Origin: Rhodocyclales bacterium
GTDB taxonomy: Bacteria; Pseudomonadota; Gammaproteobacteria; Burkholderiales; Rhodocyclaceae
Direction: 5' to 3'
DNA: 64,000 nucleotides
Assembly: GCA_016183655.1 (NCBI GenBank)
Contig: JACPEH010000009.1
Span: 1 to 64,000 of the forward strand
Within the stretch, counting starts at the first letter, position 1. The number at the start of each line of letters is the position of its first letter. Shown piece by piece: positions 54,063 to 61,864 of the stretch. The notes under the pieces are model-generated. The model had not been told where the DNA came from and did no database searches. It saw only the letters and a program-made list of their open reading frames with translations. The position numbers and the translations under genes are program-made.

Positions 54063-55480
54063 TGCGCTCGCAGGCGATGTTCTTCCAGCGCCGCGCCGGC
54101 GAGGCGCTGGCCGACCCGCGCCTGCAGAAGAACTTCGCCGGCTTGAAGGACAAGTTCGTCGGCATGCGTGCGCGCGCCGTCGCCAATTACGAAAACGACT
54201 TCGAGGAACTGCGCGACGCCGGCCAGGCGATCCGCGACCGCGTCATCGACAACCTCGACGTCTGGCTCGAACTGTTCGAGGAAAAGGCCACGGCGCGCGG
54301 TGCCACCGTGCTCTGGGCCAGGGACGGCAGCGAAATTTGCGAACACGTGATCGCCATCGCGCAGCGGCACGGCGTGACGAAGGTCACCAAGTCGAAGTCG
54401 ATGCTCTCCGAGGAGGCGCAGCTCAACGCCGCGCTCGCCGCCGCCGGCATCCAGCCGGTGGAGACCGACCTCGGCGAGTACATCCTGCAGATCGCCGACA
54501 ACGAGCCGCCCTCGCACATCATCGCCCCGGCCGCGCACAAGAACCTCGACGAGGTCGCCGACCTCTTCGCCGCCACCCACCAGCAGCCGCGCAAGACCGA
54601 GATTCCGGCGCTGACGCGCGAGGCGCGCGAGGTGCTGCGCGAGCATTTCCTTTCCGCCGACATGGGCATTTCCGGCGGCAACTTCCTGATCGCCGAAACC
54701 GGCTCGGTGGTGCTGGTCACCAACGAGGGCAACGGCCGCATGGTGACGACGCTGCCCAAAGTGCACGTGGTGATCACCGGCATCGAGAAGATCGTGCCGA
54801 CGCTGGCCGACTTCGCGACGCTGATGCGCCTCTTGCCGCGCTCGGCGACCGGACAGGAAATCTCCAACTACGTCTCGGTGTGCACCGGCACCAAGGGCGA
54901 GGCCGACGCCGACGGCCCCGAGCACACCTACTTCGTGCTTGTCGACAACGGCCGTGCCGGGCTGGTCGGCTCCGAATTCCAGGCGATGCTGCGCTGCATC
55001 CGCTGCGGCGCCTGCATGAACCACTGCCCGGTTTACCAGACGGTCGGCGGCCATGCCTACGGCTGGGTCTATCCCGGGCCGATGGGCGCGGTGCTGACCT
55101 CGCTGTACACCGGCATCGAGAACGCGCTCGACCTGCCGCATGCGTCGACGCTGTGCAACCAGTGCGGCGTCGTCTGCCCGGTGAAGATCCCGCTGCCCGA
55201 ACTGCTGCGAAAATTGCGCGAGCGGCAGACCGAGCGCGGCCTGCGGCCGTGGTCCGAACGGCTGGCCTTGTCCGTGTGGAGCCGGCTGGCGCAACGGCCG
55301 GCGCTCTACGCGCTGGCGACGAAGCTTGGCGTGCGCTACCTGAACTGGCTGGCCAGCGGGCGCGACCGCATCGCCGTCCTCGGCGTCGCGCCGGGCTGGA
55401 CCGCGGGGCGCGACTTCCCGGCGCCGCAGGGGCGCACCTTCAAGGAACTCTATTCATCACGACAGGAACAGAAAGCATGA
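54062..55480 (+). CDS. lutB: L-lactate utilisation iron-sulphur protein LutB/LldF
   Basis: A 472-residue protein: an N-terminal LUD-type nucleotide-like fold and two 4Fe-4S binding sets, CIRCGACMNHCPV and CNQCGVVCPV, near the C-terminus. LutB works with LutA and LutC to oxidise L-lactate to pyruvate and pass electrons to the quinone pool. A short C-terminal helical tail (DUF3390-like) follows. It is flanked by start-stop overlaps on both sides, so it is tightly co-translated. Confidence 0.93.
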   Translation: MRSQAMFFQRRAGEALADPRLQKNFAGLKDKFVGMRARAVANYENDFEELRDAGQAIRDRVIDNLDVWLELFEEKATARGATVLWARDGSEICEHVIAIAQRHGVTKVTKSKSMLSEEAQLNAALAAAGIQPVETDLGEYILQIADNEPPSHIIAPAAHKNLDEVADLFAATHQQPRKTEIPALTREAREVLREHFLSADMGISGGNFLIAETGSVVLVTNEGNGRMVTTLPKVHVVITGIEKIVPTLADFATLMRLLPRSATGQEISNYVSVCTGTKGEADADGPEHTYFVLVDNGRAGLVGSEFQAMLRCIRCGACMNHCPVYQTVGGHAYGWVYPGPMGAVLTSLYTGIENALDLPHASTLCNQCGVVCPVKIPLPELLRKLRERQTERGLRPWSERLALSVWSRLAQRPALYALATKLGVRYLNWLASGRDRIAVLGVAPGWTAGRDFPAPQGRTFKELYSSRQEQKA

Positions 55481-56082
55481 AATTCGACGACGGCATTCCC
55501 GCCATTCCGCTGTGGATCGACGGCCACGCCTGGTTCGGCGTCTTCGAGGAGTTCATCGACATCCGCGAGGCCGACGGCGAAGTGCACTACCGCGTGCCCA
55601 AATGCGGGCCCGGCGAAGCCGCGGAAGCGGCCGCCTCGGCGCACCGCGCGCAGCCGGCCTGGGGCGCCGACCTCGCCGGCCGCCAGCGCCTGCTGGGCGA
55701 GCTGGCCGGCCTGCTCGACCAGTTCGGCGGCGACTTCGCCAAGCTGGTCGCGCGCGAGACCGGCAAGGACGCCGCCGCCGCACGCGACGAGGTGGCCCGC
55801 GCCGTCGCCGCACTGCGCGCCGCCGCCTGCGTCGCCGCCACGGGCGGCGTCCAGGCGGTGTTCAGCGACGCCGCCGACCCGCTGGCCTCGACGGCAGCCG
55901 GCCTGGCGCGTGCCATCGCCGCCGGCGACACTGCGGTGGTGCTGAGCGACGCCCGCGCGCCGTCGGCGGTGTTTGCGCTGGCCGAGCTGTCGGCACGCGC
56001 CGCCTTCCCCGCCGGCGTCTTCTGCCTGGTGCACGGCGACCTGCAGGCGCGGGTCGCCTTGAAATCCGCCCTCGGAGCGTAA
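55477..56082 (+). CDS. Half-length aldehyde-dehydrogenase-like protein within the lut operon
   Basis: A 201-residue protein matching the first half of the aldehyde dehydrogenase superfamily: AEAAASAHRAQPAWG..., a GKDAAAARDEV helix and AIAAGDTAVVLSDARAPSAVF...AFPAGVF. These correspond to the ALAAGNTVVxKPSExTP and LPPGVFN segments. The catalytic half with the active-site Cys and Glu is absent, and the PWNFP-type loop is missing. The frame ends cleanly and the next gene starts five bases on, so it is not a simple frameshift. The start overlaps the lutB stop (ATGA). Function unknown; it may bind NAD or serve as a scaffold. Confidence 0.75.
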   Translation: MKFDDGIPAIPLWIDGHAWFGVFEEFIDIREADGEVHYRVPKCGPGEAAEAAASAHRAQPAWGADLAGRQRLLGELAGLLDQFGGDFAKLVARETGKDAAAARDEVARAVAALRAAACVAATGGVQAVFSDAADPLASTAAGLARAIAAGDTAVVLSDARAPSAVFALAELSARAAFPAGVFCLVHGDLQARVALKSALGA

Positions 56083-56086
56083 AGCC

Positions 56087-57043
56087 ATGGAACGCATCGT
56101 CTACCTCGAACGCGAATCGATCATCGCCGACATCCGCCGGCCGGCCTGCGCGCACGACTGGGTGGAGCACGCCAGGACGCCGCAGGCCGAGGTCGAGGCG
56201 CGGCTGGCCGGGGCGACGATCGCCGTCGTCAACAAGGTGCAGATCGACGCGGGAATGATTTCCCGGTTGCCGGCGCTGAAGATGGTCGCCGTCGCCGCCA
56301 CCGGCACCAACAACGTCGACCTGGAGGCCTGCCGCCTGCGCGGCATCGTCGTTTCCAACATCCGCGGCTACGCCGTGCATACCGTTCCCGAGCACGCCAT
56401 CGCGCTGATGCTGGCGCTGTCGCGCAACCTCGTCGCCTACCGCGAATCGGTGCAGGCCGGCCGCTGGCAGCAGAGCGACCAGTTCTGCTTCTTCGACCAC
56501 CCGATCCGCGACCTCGCCGGCGCGACGCTGGCGATCATCGGCAGCGGCGCCCTCGGCGACGGCGTCGCGCGGCTGGCGGAAGCCTTCGGCATGCGCGTGC
56601 TGAAGGCCGAGCGCAAGGGCGCGGCCAACTGCCGCGGCGGCTACACCCCGTTCGCCGAGGCGCTGGCGACGGCCGACGTCGTCTCGCTGCACTGCCCGCT
56701 GAGCGCCGACACGCAGAACCTGATCGGCGCCACCGAGCTGCAGGCGATGAAGCGCTCGGCGCTGCTCATCAACACCTCGCGCGGCGGCCTGGTCGACGAG
56801 GCGGCGCTGGCGGAGGCGCTGAAGGCGGGCCGGATCGCCGGCGCCGGCTTCGACGTGCTCACCAAGGAACCGCCGACCGACGGCAACCCGCTGCTGGCGC
56901 CGGAACTGCTAACGCTGCCCAACTTCCTGCTGACGCCGCACGTCGCCTGGGCCAGCCGGCCGGCGATGCAGGCGCTGGCCGACCAGCTGATCGACAACAT
57001 CGAAGCCTTCGTCCGCGGCGAGCCGCAGAACCGGGTGGCCTGA
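56087..57043 (+). CDS. D-2-hydroxyacid dehydrogenase (glycerate dehydrogenase type)
   Basis: A 318-residue NAD-dependent 2-hydroxyacid dehydrogenase. The dinucleotide motif is IIGSGALGDGVA, and the catalytic residues are Arg in NTSRGGLVDE, Glu in FDVLTKEPP and His in TPHVAWAS. EHAIALMLALSRNL and DLAGATLAIIG fit the hydroxypyruvate/glyoxylate reductase group. In the lut operon it could interconvert D-lactate, glycolate or glycerate with the keto acids; the exact substrate is not known. Confidence 0.9.
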   Translation: MERIVYLERESIIADIRRPACAHDWVEHARTPQAEVEARLAGATIAVVNKVQIDAGMISRLPALKMVAVAATGTNNVDLEACRLRGIVVSNIRGYAVHTVPEHAIALMLALSRNLVAYRESVQAGRWQQSDQFCFFDHPIRDLAGATLAIIGSGALGDGVARLAEAFGMRVLKAERKGAANCRGGYTPFAEALATADVVSLHCPLSADTQNLIGATELQAMKRSALLINTSRGGLVDEAALAEALKAGRIAGAGFDVLTKEPPTDGNPLLAPELLTLPNFLLTPHVAWASRPAMQALADQLIDNIEAFVRGEPQNRVA

Positions 57044-57046
57044 GCG

Positions 57047-57796
57047 ATGGCGTTCGCTATCGACGGCGCCGAGGGCCTGCCGCTCGCGGCACTGATTCTT
57101 GTTGCGGCGCTGCTCTATTCCTCGGTCGGCCACGGCGGCGCCTCCGGCTACCTGGCGGCGATGGCGCTGTTCGGCGTCGCGCCGGCGGTGATGAAGCCGA
57201 CCGCGCTGGCGCTCAACGTGCTGGTGTCGCTGATCGCCATGGTCCGCTTCTACCGGGTCGGCGCCTTCTCCTGGCGGCTCTTCCTGCCGCTGATCGCCGC
57301 CTCGGTGCCGATGGCCTACCTCGGCGGCGTGCTGACGCTGCCGGCGCATCTCTATCGGCCGGTGGTCGGCGTCGTGCTGCTCTACGCCGCCTGGCGCTTC
57401 TTCGTCACCGCCCGCAATGCCGCCTACGAACTCGCGCAACCGTCGTTGCCGGTGCTCGTCGCGACCGGGGCGGCGCTCGGCTTCCTTTCCGGACTGACCG
57501 GCGTCGGCGGCGGCATCTTCCTCAGCCCGCTGCTGCTGTTCCTGCGCTGGGCGCCGCTGAAAACGATCTCCGGCATCTCCGCCGCCTTCATCTTCGCCAA
57601 TTCGATCGCCGGCCTGGCCGGTGTCCTGACGAAGGGAGCGACGCTGCCGCCGGCGCTGCCGCTGTGGGGGGCCGCCGCCGTCATCGGCGGACTGGTCGGC
57701 GCCGAATACGGCAGCCGGCGCCTGGGCAATTCGATGATCCAGAAACTCCTGGCGGCGGTGCTGGTGATCGCCGGCCTGAAGATGGTGGCGACATGA
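57047..57796 (+). CDS. TSUP (TauE/SafE) family permease
   Basis: A 249-residue membrane protein with about eight hydrophobic helices in two repeats. The family motif is GHGGASGYLAAMALFG in the first repeat and GLTGVGGGIFLSPLL in the second. TSUP permeases move sulfonates and small organic anions. Within the lut operon it may serve as the lactate or hydroxyacid transporter in place of LldP/LutP; this is an inference. It overlaps the lutC start by four bases. Confidence 0.88.
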   Translation: MAFAIDGAEGLPLAALILVAALLYSSVGHGGASGYLAAMALFGVAPAVMKPTALALNVLVSLIAMVRFYRVGAFSWRLFLPLIAASVPMAYLGGVLTLPAHLYRPVVGVVLLYAAWRFFVTARNAAYELAQPSLPVLVATGAALGFLSGLTGVGGGIFLSPLLLFLRWAPLKTISGISAAFIFANSIAGLAGVLTKGATLPPALPLWGAAAVIGGLVGAEYGSRRLGNSMIQKLLAAVLVIAGLKMVAT

Positions 57797-58446
57797 GTTC
57801 GCGTGACGACATCCTTTCCCGCGTGCGCGCCAATCTCGGCGTGGCCGCCGGCGACGAAGCGCGCCGTGCCGCCGCCCGCGCCGTGCTGGAGACCCCGGCG
57901 ATCGGGCCGCGGCCGTCGTTGCCGGACGACCTCGCGGCGCGCTTCCGGATGAAGGCGGAGGCGATGGCCTCGACCGTCGATCGCGTGGCGACGCCGGCCG
58001 AAGTGCCGGCGGCGGTCGCCCGCTACCTGGCCGAGCGGGGCTTGCCGGCACGCGCCGCCTGCTGGCCGGCGCTGGCCGGTCTCGACTGGGCCGCAGCTGG
58101 AATCGACGTCGCCGCGCGGGCGGCGAACGGCGACGACCCGGTCGGCATCACCGGCTGCTTCTGCGCGATCGCCGAGACCGGCACGCTGTTGCTCGCCTCC
58201 GGCCCGCAGACGGCGGCGACCACCAGCCTGCTGCCGGAAACGCACATCGCCGTGGTGCCGGTGTCGCGCATCGTGCCGGCGATGGAGGAGGGCTTCGCGC
58301 TGCTGCGCGCCGAACAGGGGTTCGATCTGCCGCGCGCCGTCAATTTCGTTTCCGGCCCCTCGCGCACCGGCGACATCGAGCAGACTATCGTCATCGGTGC
58401 GCACGGGCCGTACCGCGTGCATCTGATCCTGGTCGGCGACGCCTGA
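57793..58446 (+). CDS. lutC: L-lactate utilisation protein LutC/LldG (LUD domain)
   Basis: A 217-residue LUD-domain protein: SRDDILSRVRANL at the start and GITGCFCAIAETGTLLLASGP and HIAVVPVSRIVPAM in the conserved core. It is the third partner of LutA and LutB. In most genomes lutC follows lutB directly; here three genes lie between them. Its end faces the convergent signalling gene with only 15 bases between stops. Confidence 0.92.
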   Translation: MSSRDDILSRVRANLGVAAGDEARRAAARAVLETPAIGPRPSLPDDLAARFRMKAEAMASTVDRVATPAEVPAAVARYLAERGLPARAACWPALAGLDWAAAGIDVAARAANGDDPVGITGCFCAIAETGTLLLASGPQTAATTSLLPETHIAVVPVSRIVPAMEEGFALLRAEQGFDLPRAVNFVSGPSRTGDIEQTIVIGAHGPYRVHLILVGDA

Positions 58447-58461
58447 CGGACGCAGGCCCGG

Positions 58462-61400
58462 TCAGGCAGTTTCCGCCAGCGCCGTCAGCTGCGCATCGAT
58501 GTCGGCGGCCGGCATCGGCTTGCCGTGCAGATAGCCCTGGATGACGTGGCAGCCTTCGGCGCGCAGGAACTGCTGCTGCTCTGCCGTCTCGACGCCCTCG
58601 GCGAGCACCTCAAGGTCAAGGTTGCGGCCGAGCGCGATGATCGTCCGGCTGATCGACGCATCGCTCCGGTCGTGCGGCAGGTTGCGGACGAAGGCGCGGT
58701 CGATCTTCAGCCGGTCGAGCGGGAAGGTCTTCAGGTAGGCGAGCGACGAGTAGCCGGTGCCGAAGTCGTCGAGCGCGACCTTGACGCCGAGCGCCTTCAA
58801 CTCGCCGAGCGTGCGCACCGCGCCGGCCGGGTCGGCGACCAGCGAACCCTCGGTGATTTCCAGTTCGAGCAGCCGGCCGGGCAGGCCGGCGTCGTCGAGC
58901 GCCCGCTTGACGGTGCTGACGACGTCCTGGCGCCTGAATTGTCGGGGCGACAGGTTGACGGCGACCGGCAGTCCGTCGGGGCGCAGCCGGCGCCACGCCG
59001 CGGCCTGGCGGCAGGCTTCGCGCAGCGTCCATTCGCCGAGCGGGACGATCAGCCCGGTCTCCTCGGCGACCGGGATGAACTGCACCGGCGAGACCGCGCC
59101 GAGTTCGGGCGACTGCCAGCGCAGCAGCGCCTCGACGCCGACCAGCGTGGCGTCGTCGGCGCGCACCTGCGGCTGGTAGGCGAGGCTGAACTGGCGCTCG
59201 TCGAGCGCCACGCGCAGCAGCCGTTCGAGCCGCAACGTGCGCTCGCCCTCGGCGTTCATCTCGGTCGAGTAGAAGACGTAGATCGAGCGGCCTTCGGCCT
59301 TGGCGCGGTGCATCGCGCTTTCGGCGTTGCGCGTCAGCGTCGCCGCGTCGTCGCCGTCGTCGGGGAACAGCGCGGCGCCGATCGACACCGACACCGCCAG
59401 CTCATGGTTGTCGATGTTGAATGCCGGAGTCATTCTGGCGAGGATCTTCTCGCAGGCGGCGGTGACGTCCTGGACGGTCGTCGCGTCGGCGAGCAGGGCC
59501 GAGAAATGGTCGCCGCCTGGGCGCGCGGCGACGTCGTGGCGGCGCAGCGTCTGCTTGATGCGCGCTGCCGCTTCGGCGAGCACCTGGTCGCCAACGCCGT
59601 GGCCGAGCGATTCGTTGATCAGCTTGAAGCGGTCGAGACCGATCTCGAGCACGGCGAAGCGCCGCCGGTCGACGCGGTGGTCGGCGACTGTCTGGTCGAG
59701 CGCGTTGCGCCAGGCGTCGCGGTTCGGCAGCGCGGTCAGGGGGTCGAAGGTGCGCAGCTGTTCGAGCATCGCCTCGGTATGCTTGTGCTGACTGAGGTCG
59801 AAGGTCATCGCGATGAAGTGCGTCGGCGCCCCGCTCTCGTCGCGCAGCGTTACCGCCGACATCAGCCCGGGATAGATCGCGCCGTCGCGCCGGCGGTTCC
59901 AGATCTCGCCCTGCCATTGCCCCTCGTCGAGCAGCCCGCGCCACATGCCCGCGTAGAAGTCATCGCCGTGCCGGCCGGACTGCAGGATCGATGGCGTCTT
60001 GCCGAGCACCTCGTCGTGCTGGTAGCCGGTGGTCTCGCAGAAGGCGCGGTTGACGTCGATGATGCGACCGTCGGCGTCGCAGATGAAGATAGCCTCGATG
60101 CTGTTGCTGAACACCGCTGCCGTCAGCCGCAGCTTTTCGTTGGTCAGGTAGGCCTCGGTGACGTCGAGCAACAGCCCGCGAGCCTGCGTGTATTCCTCGC
60201 CGGGGCGCGGCAGCGCCATGATGTTGCGCAACCAGCGCGTCCGCCCGTCGGCGGTGCGTACGGCGACCGTGCCGCCGTCGTTGTCGGGAAGCGCCGGCCG
60301 CTCGTCGCCGACGACGATGGCCGGCCAGAAGGCCGGCTGCAGCCAGGCTTCGCGCGGGTAACCGAGCAGCGCCTCGGCGCGCGGGCTGACGAGGGTGAAG
60401 CGGCCGTCGCGCGGGTCGCCGGCCCAGGCGATTCCTTCGAGGTCGCGCACCAGGCGCCCCAGGCGCTGCTCGCCGTCGCGGATCAGCAACTCGGCGTGGC
60501 GGCGGCCGCGTCTCACCTGCCGCAGCAGCCAGACGGCCAGCACAAACGAAATGCCGGCCGACGAGGCGTTGATCAGCAGTTCGGCGTGCGCGCGCTTTTC
60601 GAGCTTTTCGGCGCGCGTCGAGACGGCGTTGCGGACGATGTCCTCGACCGACTTCATCGCCTCGATCTTGCGCGTCGCGACGTTGAACCAGGACTTCGCG
60701 TCATAGACGCTGGCGTCGACGAAGATCGACTCGCGCACCAGGTTCGCCGCGGCGACGTAGGGCTCCAGCGTCAGGGCATGGAAACCCTGCACGGCCTCGT
60801 CGTCGGCAAGCTGCACGAACTGCTGCAGCCGCGTTTCCTCGATGGACTTGATGCGCTGCAGCTCGAGCCGTTCATTCTCTGAGAACTCTTGCGACGACAG
60901 CACGGCGGTGATCAGTGCGCGCTCCAGGCCGGCCATCTCCTTGGCCTGCAGGAAGGCGACGAAGGCAATCTGCTGGCGGATCAGGTCGCCCTGCTGGCCG
61001 CTGCCGAGCGTGCGCGCCAGCAGCTCGAAGAGTGCGGCAATCGCCTGCGTGTAATAGGCGACCGCCTCGTCGCGGCGGACCCGGTCCTGGTCGATCTGTT
61101 TGCGGCGCTCTTCCAGCGCAGCGAGCGTGCCATCGGTGAGGGCTGCCAGCGGTTCGATCGATGGCTCCCACTGCGGCAGTTCGCCAAGCGTTGCGCGGAC
61201 GTGCGCGAGCACTACGTCGGTGCGCTCGCGCTGTTCGAGCAGCGCCGACGTAAACAACGAGTGTTTCGACGCCAGCATGCCGCTGCTCAAGCCGCGCTCC
61301 TTTTGCAACTCGTGCGCCAGTTCGCTGGCTTCGCCGCTGATGTTCGCCCAGCGGCTCGCCGCCAGCGCGTTGTCGCGGTCCCGGTGGCGTTCGATGAGGG

Positions 61401-61515
61401 TCTTGCTGGTGAAGAGGGCGAGGGCGACAAAAAACGCAGCCAGCCCCCACAACAGCAAATGGGGTTTGACAAGGCCTTCGCCTGCCGGGCGGGCAGGCGC
61501 GTTATCAGGGGGCAT
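58462..61515 (-). CDS. NIT-PAS-GGDHF-EAL cyclic-di-GMP signalling protein
   Basis: A 1017-residue membrane protein. The first helix (LLLWGLAAFFVALALF) is followed by a NIT-type nitrate/nitrite-sensing helix bundle (SELAHELQKERGLSSGML), and a second helix lies near 345-365. Two PAS domains follow, and then GGDEF and EAL domains. The GGDEF active site reads GGDHF, with the key Glu replaced by His, so it is probably not a cyclase. The EAL site is intact (VEALLRW, DDFGTGYSSL), so it should degrade cyclic-di-GMP. The degenerate GGDEF may bind GTP as a regulator. The start codon at 61515 has a weak ribosome site. Confidence 0.88.
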   Translation of the reverse strand: MPPDNAPARPAGEGLVKPHLLLWGLAAFFVALALFTSKTLIERHRDRDNALAASRWANISGEASELAHELQKERGLSSGMLASKHSLFTSALLEQRERTDVVLAHVRATLGELPQWEPSIEPLAALTDGTLAALEERRKQIDQDRVRRDEAVAYYTQAIAALFELLARTLGSGQQGDLIRQQIAFVAFLQAKEMAGLERALITAVLSSQEFSENERLELQRIKSIEETRLQQFVQLADDEAVQGFHALTLEPYVAAANLVRESIFVDASVYDAKSWFNVATRKIEAMKSVEDIVRNAVSTRAEKLEKRAHAELLINASSAGISFVLAVWLLRQVRRGRRHAELLIRDGEQRLGRLVRDLEGIAWAGDPRDGRFTLVSPRAEALLGYPREAWLQPAFWPAIVVGDERPALPDNDGGTVAVRTADGRTRWLRNIMALPRPGEEYTQARGLLLDVTEAYLTNEKLRLTAAVFSNSIEAIFICDADGRIIDVNRAFCETTGYQHDEVLGKTPSILQSGRHGDDFYAGMWRGLLDEGQWQGEIWNRRRDGAIYPGLMSAVTLRDESGAPTHFIAMTFDLSQHKHTEAMLEQLRTFDPLTALPNRDAWRNALDQTVADHRVDRRRFAVLEIGLDRFKLINESLGHGVGDQVLAEAAARIKQTLRRHDVAARPGGDHFSALLADATTVQDVTAACEKILARMTPAFNIDNHELAVSVSIGAALFPDDGDDAATLTRNAESAMHRAKAEGRSIYVFYSTEMNAEGERTLRLERLLRVALDERQFSLAYQPQVRADDATLVGVEALLRWQSPELGAVSPVQFIPVAEETGLIVPLGEWTLREACRQAAAWRRLRPDGLPVAVNLSPRQFRRQDVVSTVKRALDDAGLPGRLLELEITEGSLVADPAGAVRTLGELKALGVKVALDDFGTGYSSLAYLKTFPLDRLKIDRAFVRNLPHDRSDASISRTIIALGRNLDLEVLAEGVETAEQQQFLRAEGCHVIQGYLHGKPMPAADIDAQLTALAETA

Positions 61516-61864
61516 AATGCGCGGGCCCGAGTTCTTTGACGGAGAACGCGCATTATAGTGGGGGTTCTCTGGCGTTATGATATTTTCAAGACGAATTCGT
61601 GTCAGGTTTCTGACAGGAGGCCGGGCGCGGCGGAATGGGTGCGTGCCGCCGGTATCGGCGGGGTCGCGCACAGCGTCGGTCAGCGTTCCCGGTGCTGAAC
61701 TCGCGGCGCACCAGGGGCGTGCCGTCTGCGCCCGATCCTGACCGGGTTCCCTGTTTTTCCTGGCTCCCCGCCACTCTTGCGACACAGTTGTTTGACTATC
61801 GTCATATGCATTTGGTGATAGTCTCGGGAAAACTGATGGTAAACGGCCAGGTTGCGGAGGGGGG
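61516..61864. other. 349-base divergent gap between the two cyclic-di-GMP genes
   Basis: It holds a minus-strand TATAAT (61557-61552), the short inverted repeat TGTCAG/CTGACA at 61600-61615, a GC-rich middle, and the GACTATC/GATAGTC repeat at 61794-61823 near the plus-strand gene. No gene is supported within it. Confidence 0.5.
61794..61823. promoter_or_regulatory. Inverted repeat GACTATC/GATAGTC before the PAS-GGDEF gene
   Basis: Perfect seven-base arms separated by 16 bases, starting within a TTGACT that could be a -35 box. Candidate operator of the 61865 gene; no protein can be named. Confidence 0.4.

Noticed and set aside
61603-61617. An 11-base match (TTTCTGACAGG) between the gap at 61607-61617 and the IS256-type end at 127-137
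   Set aside because: The match does not extend beyond 11 bases and there is no transposase nearby; it is too short to claim a second insertion scar.
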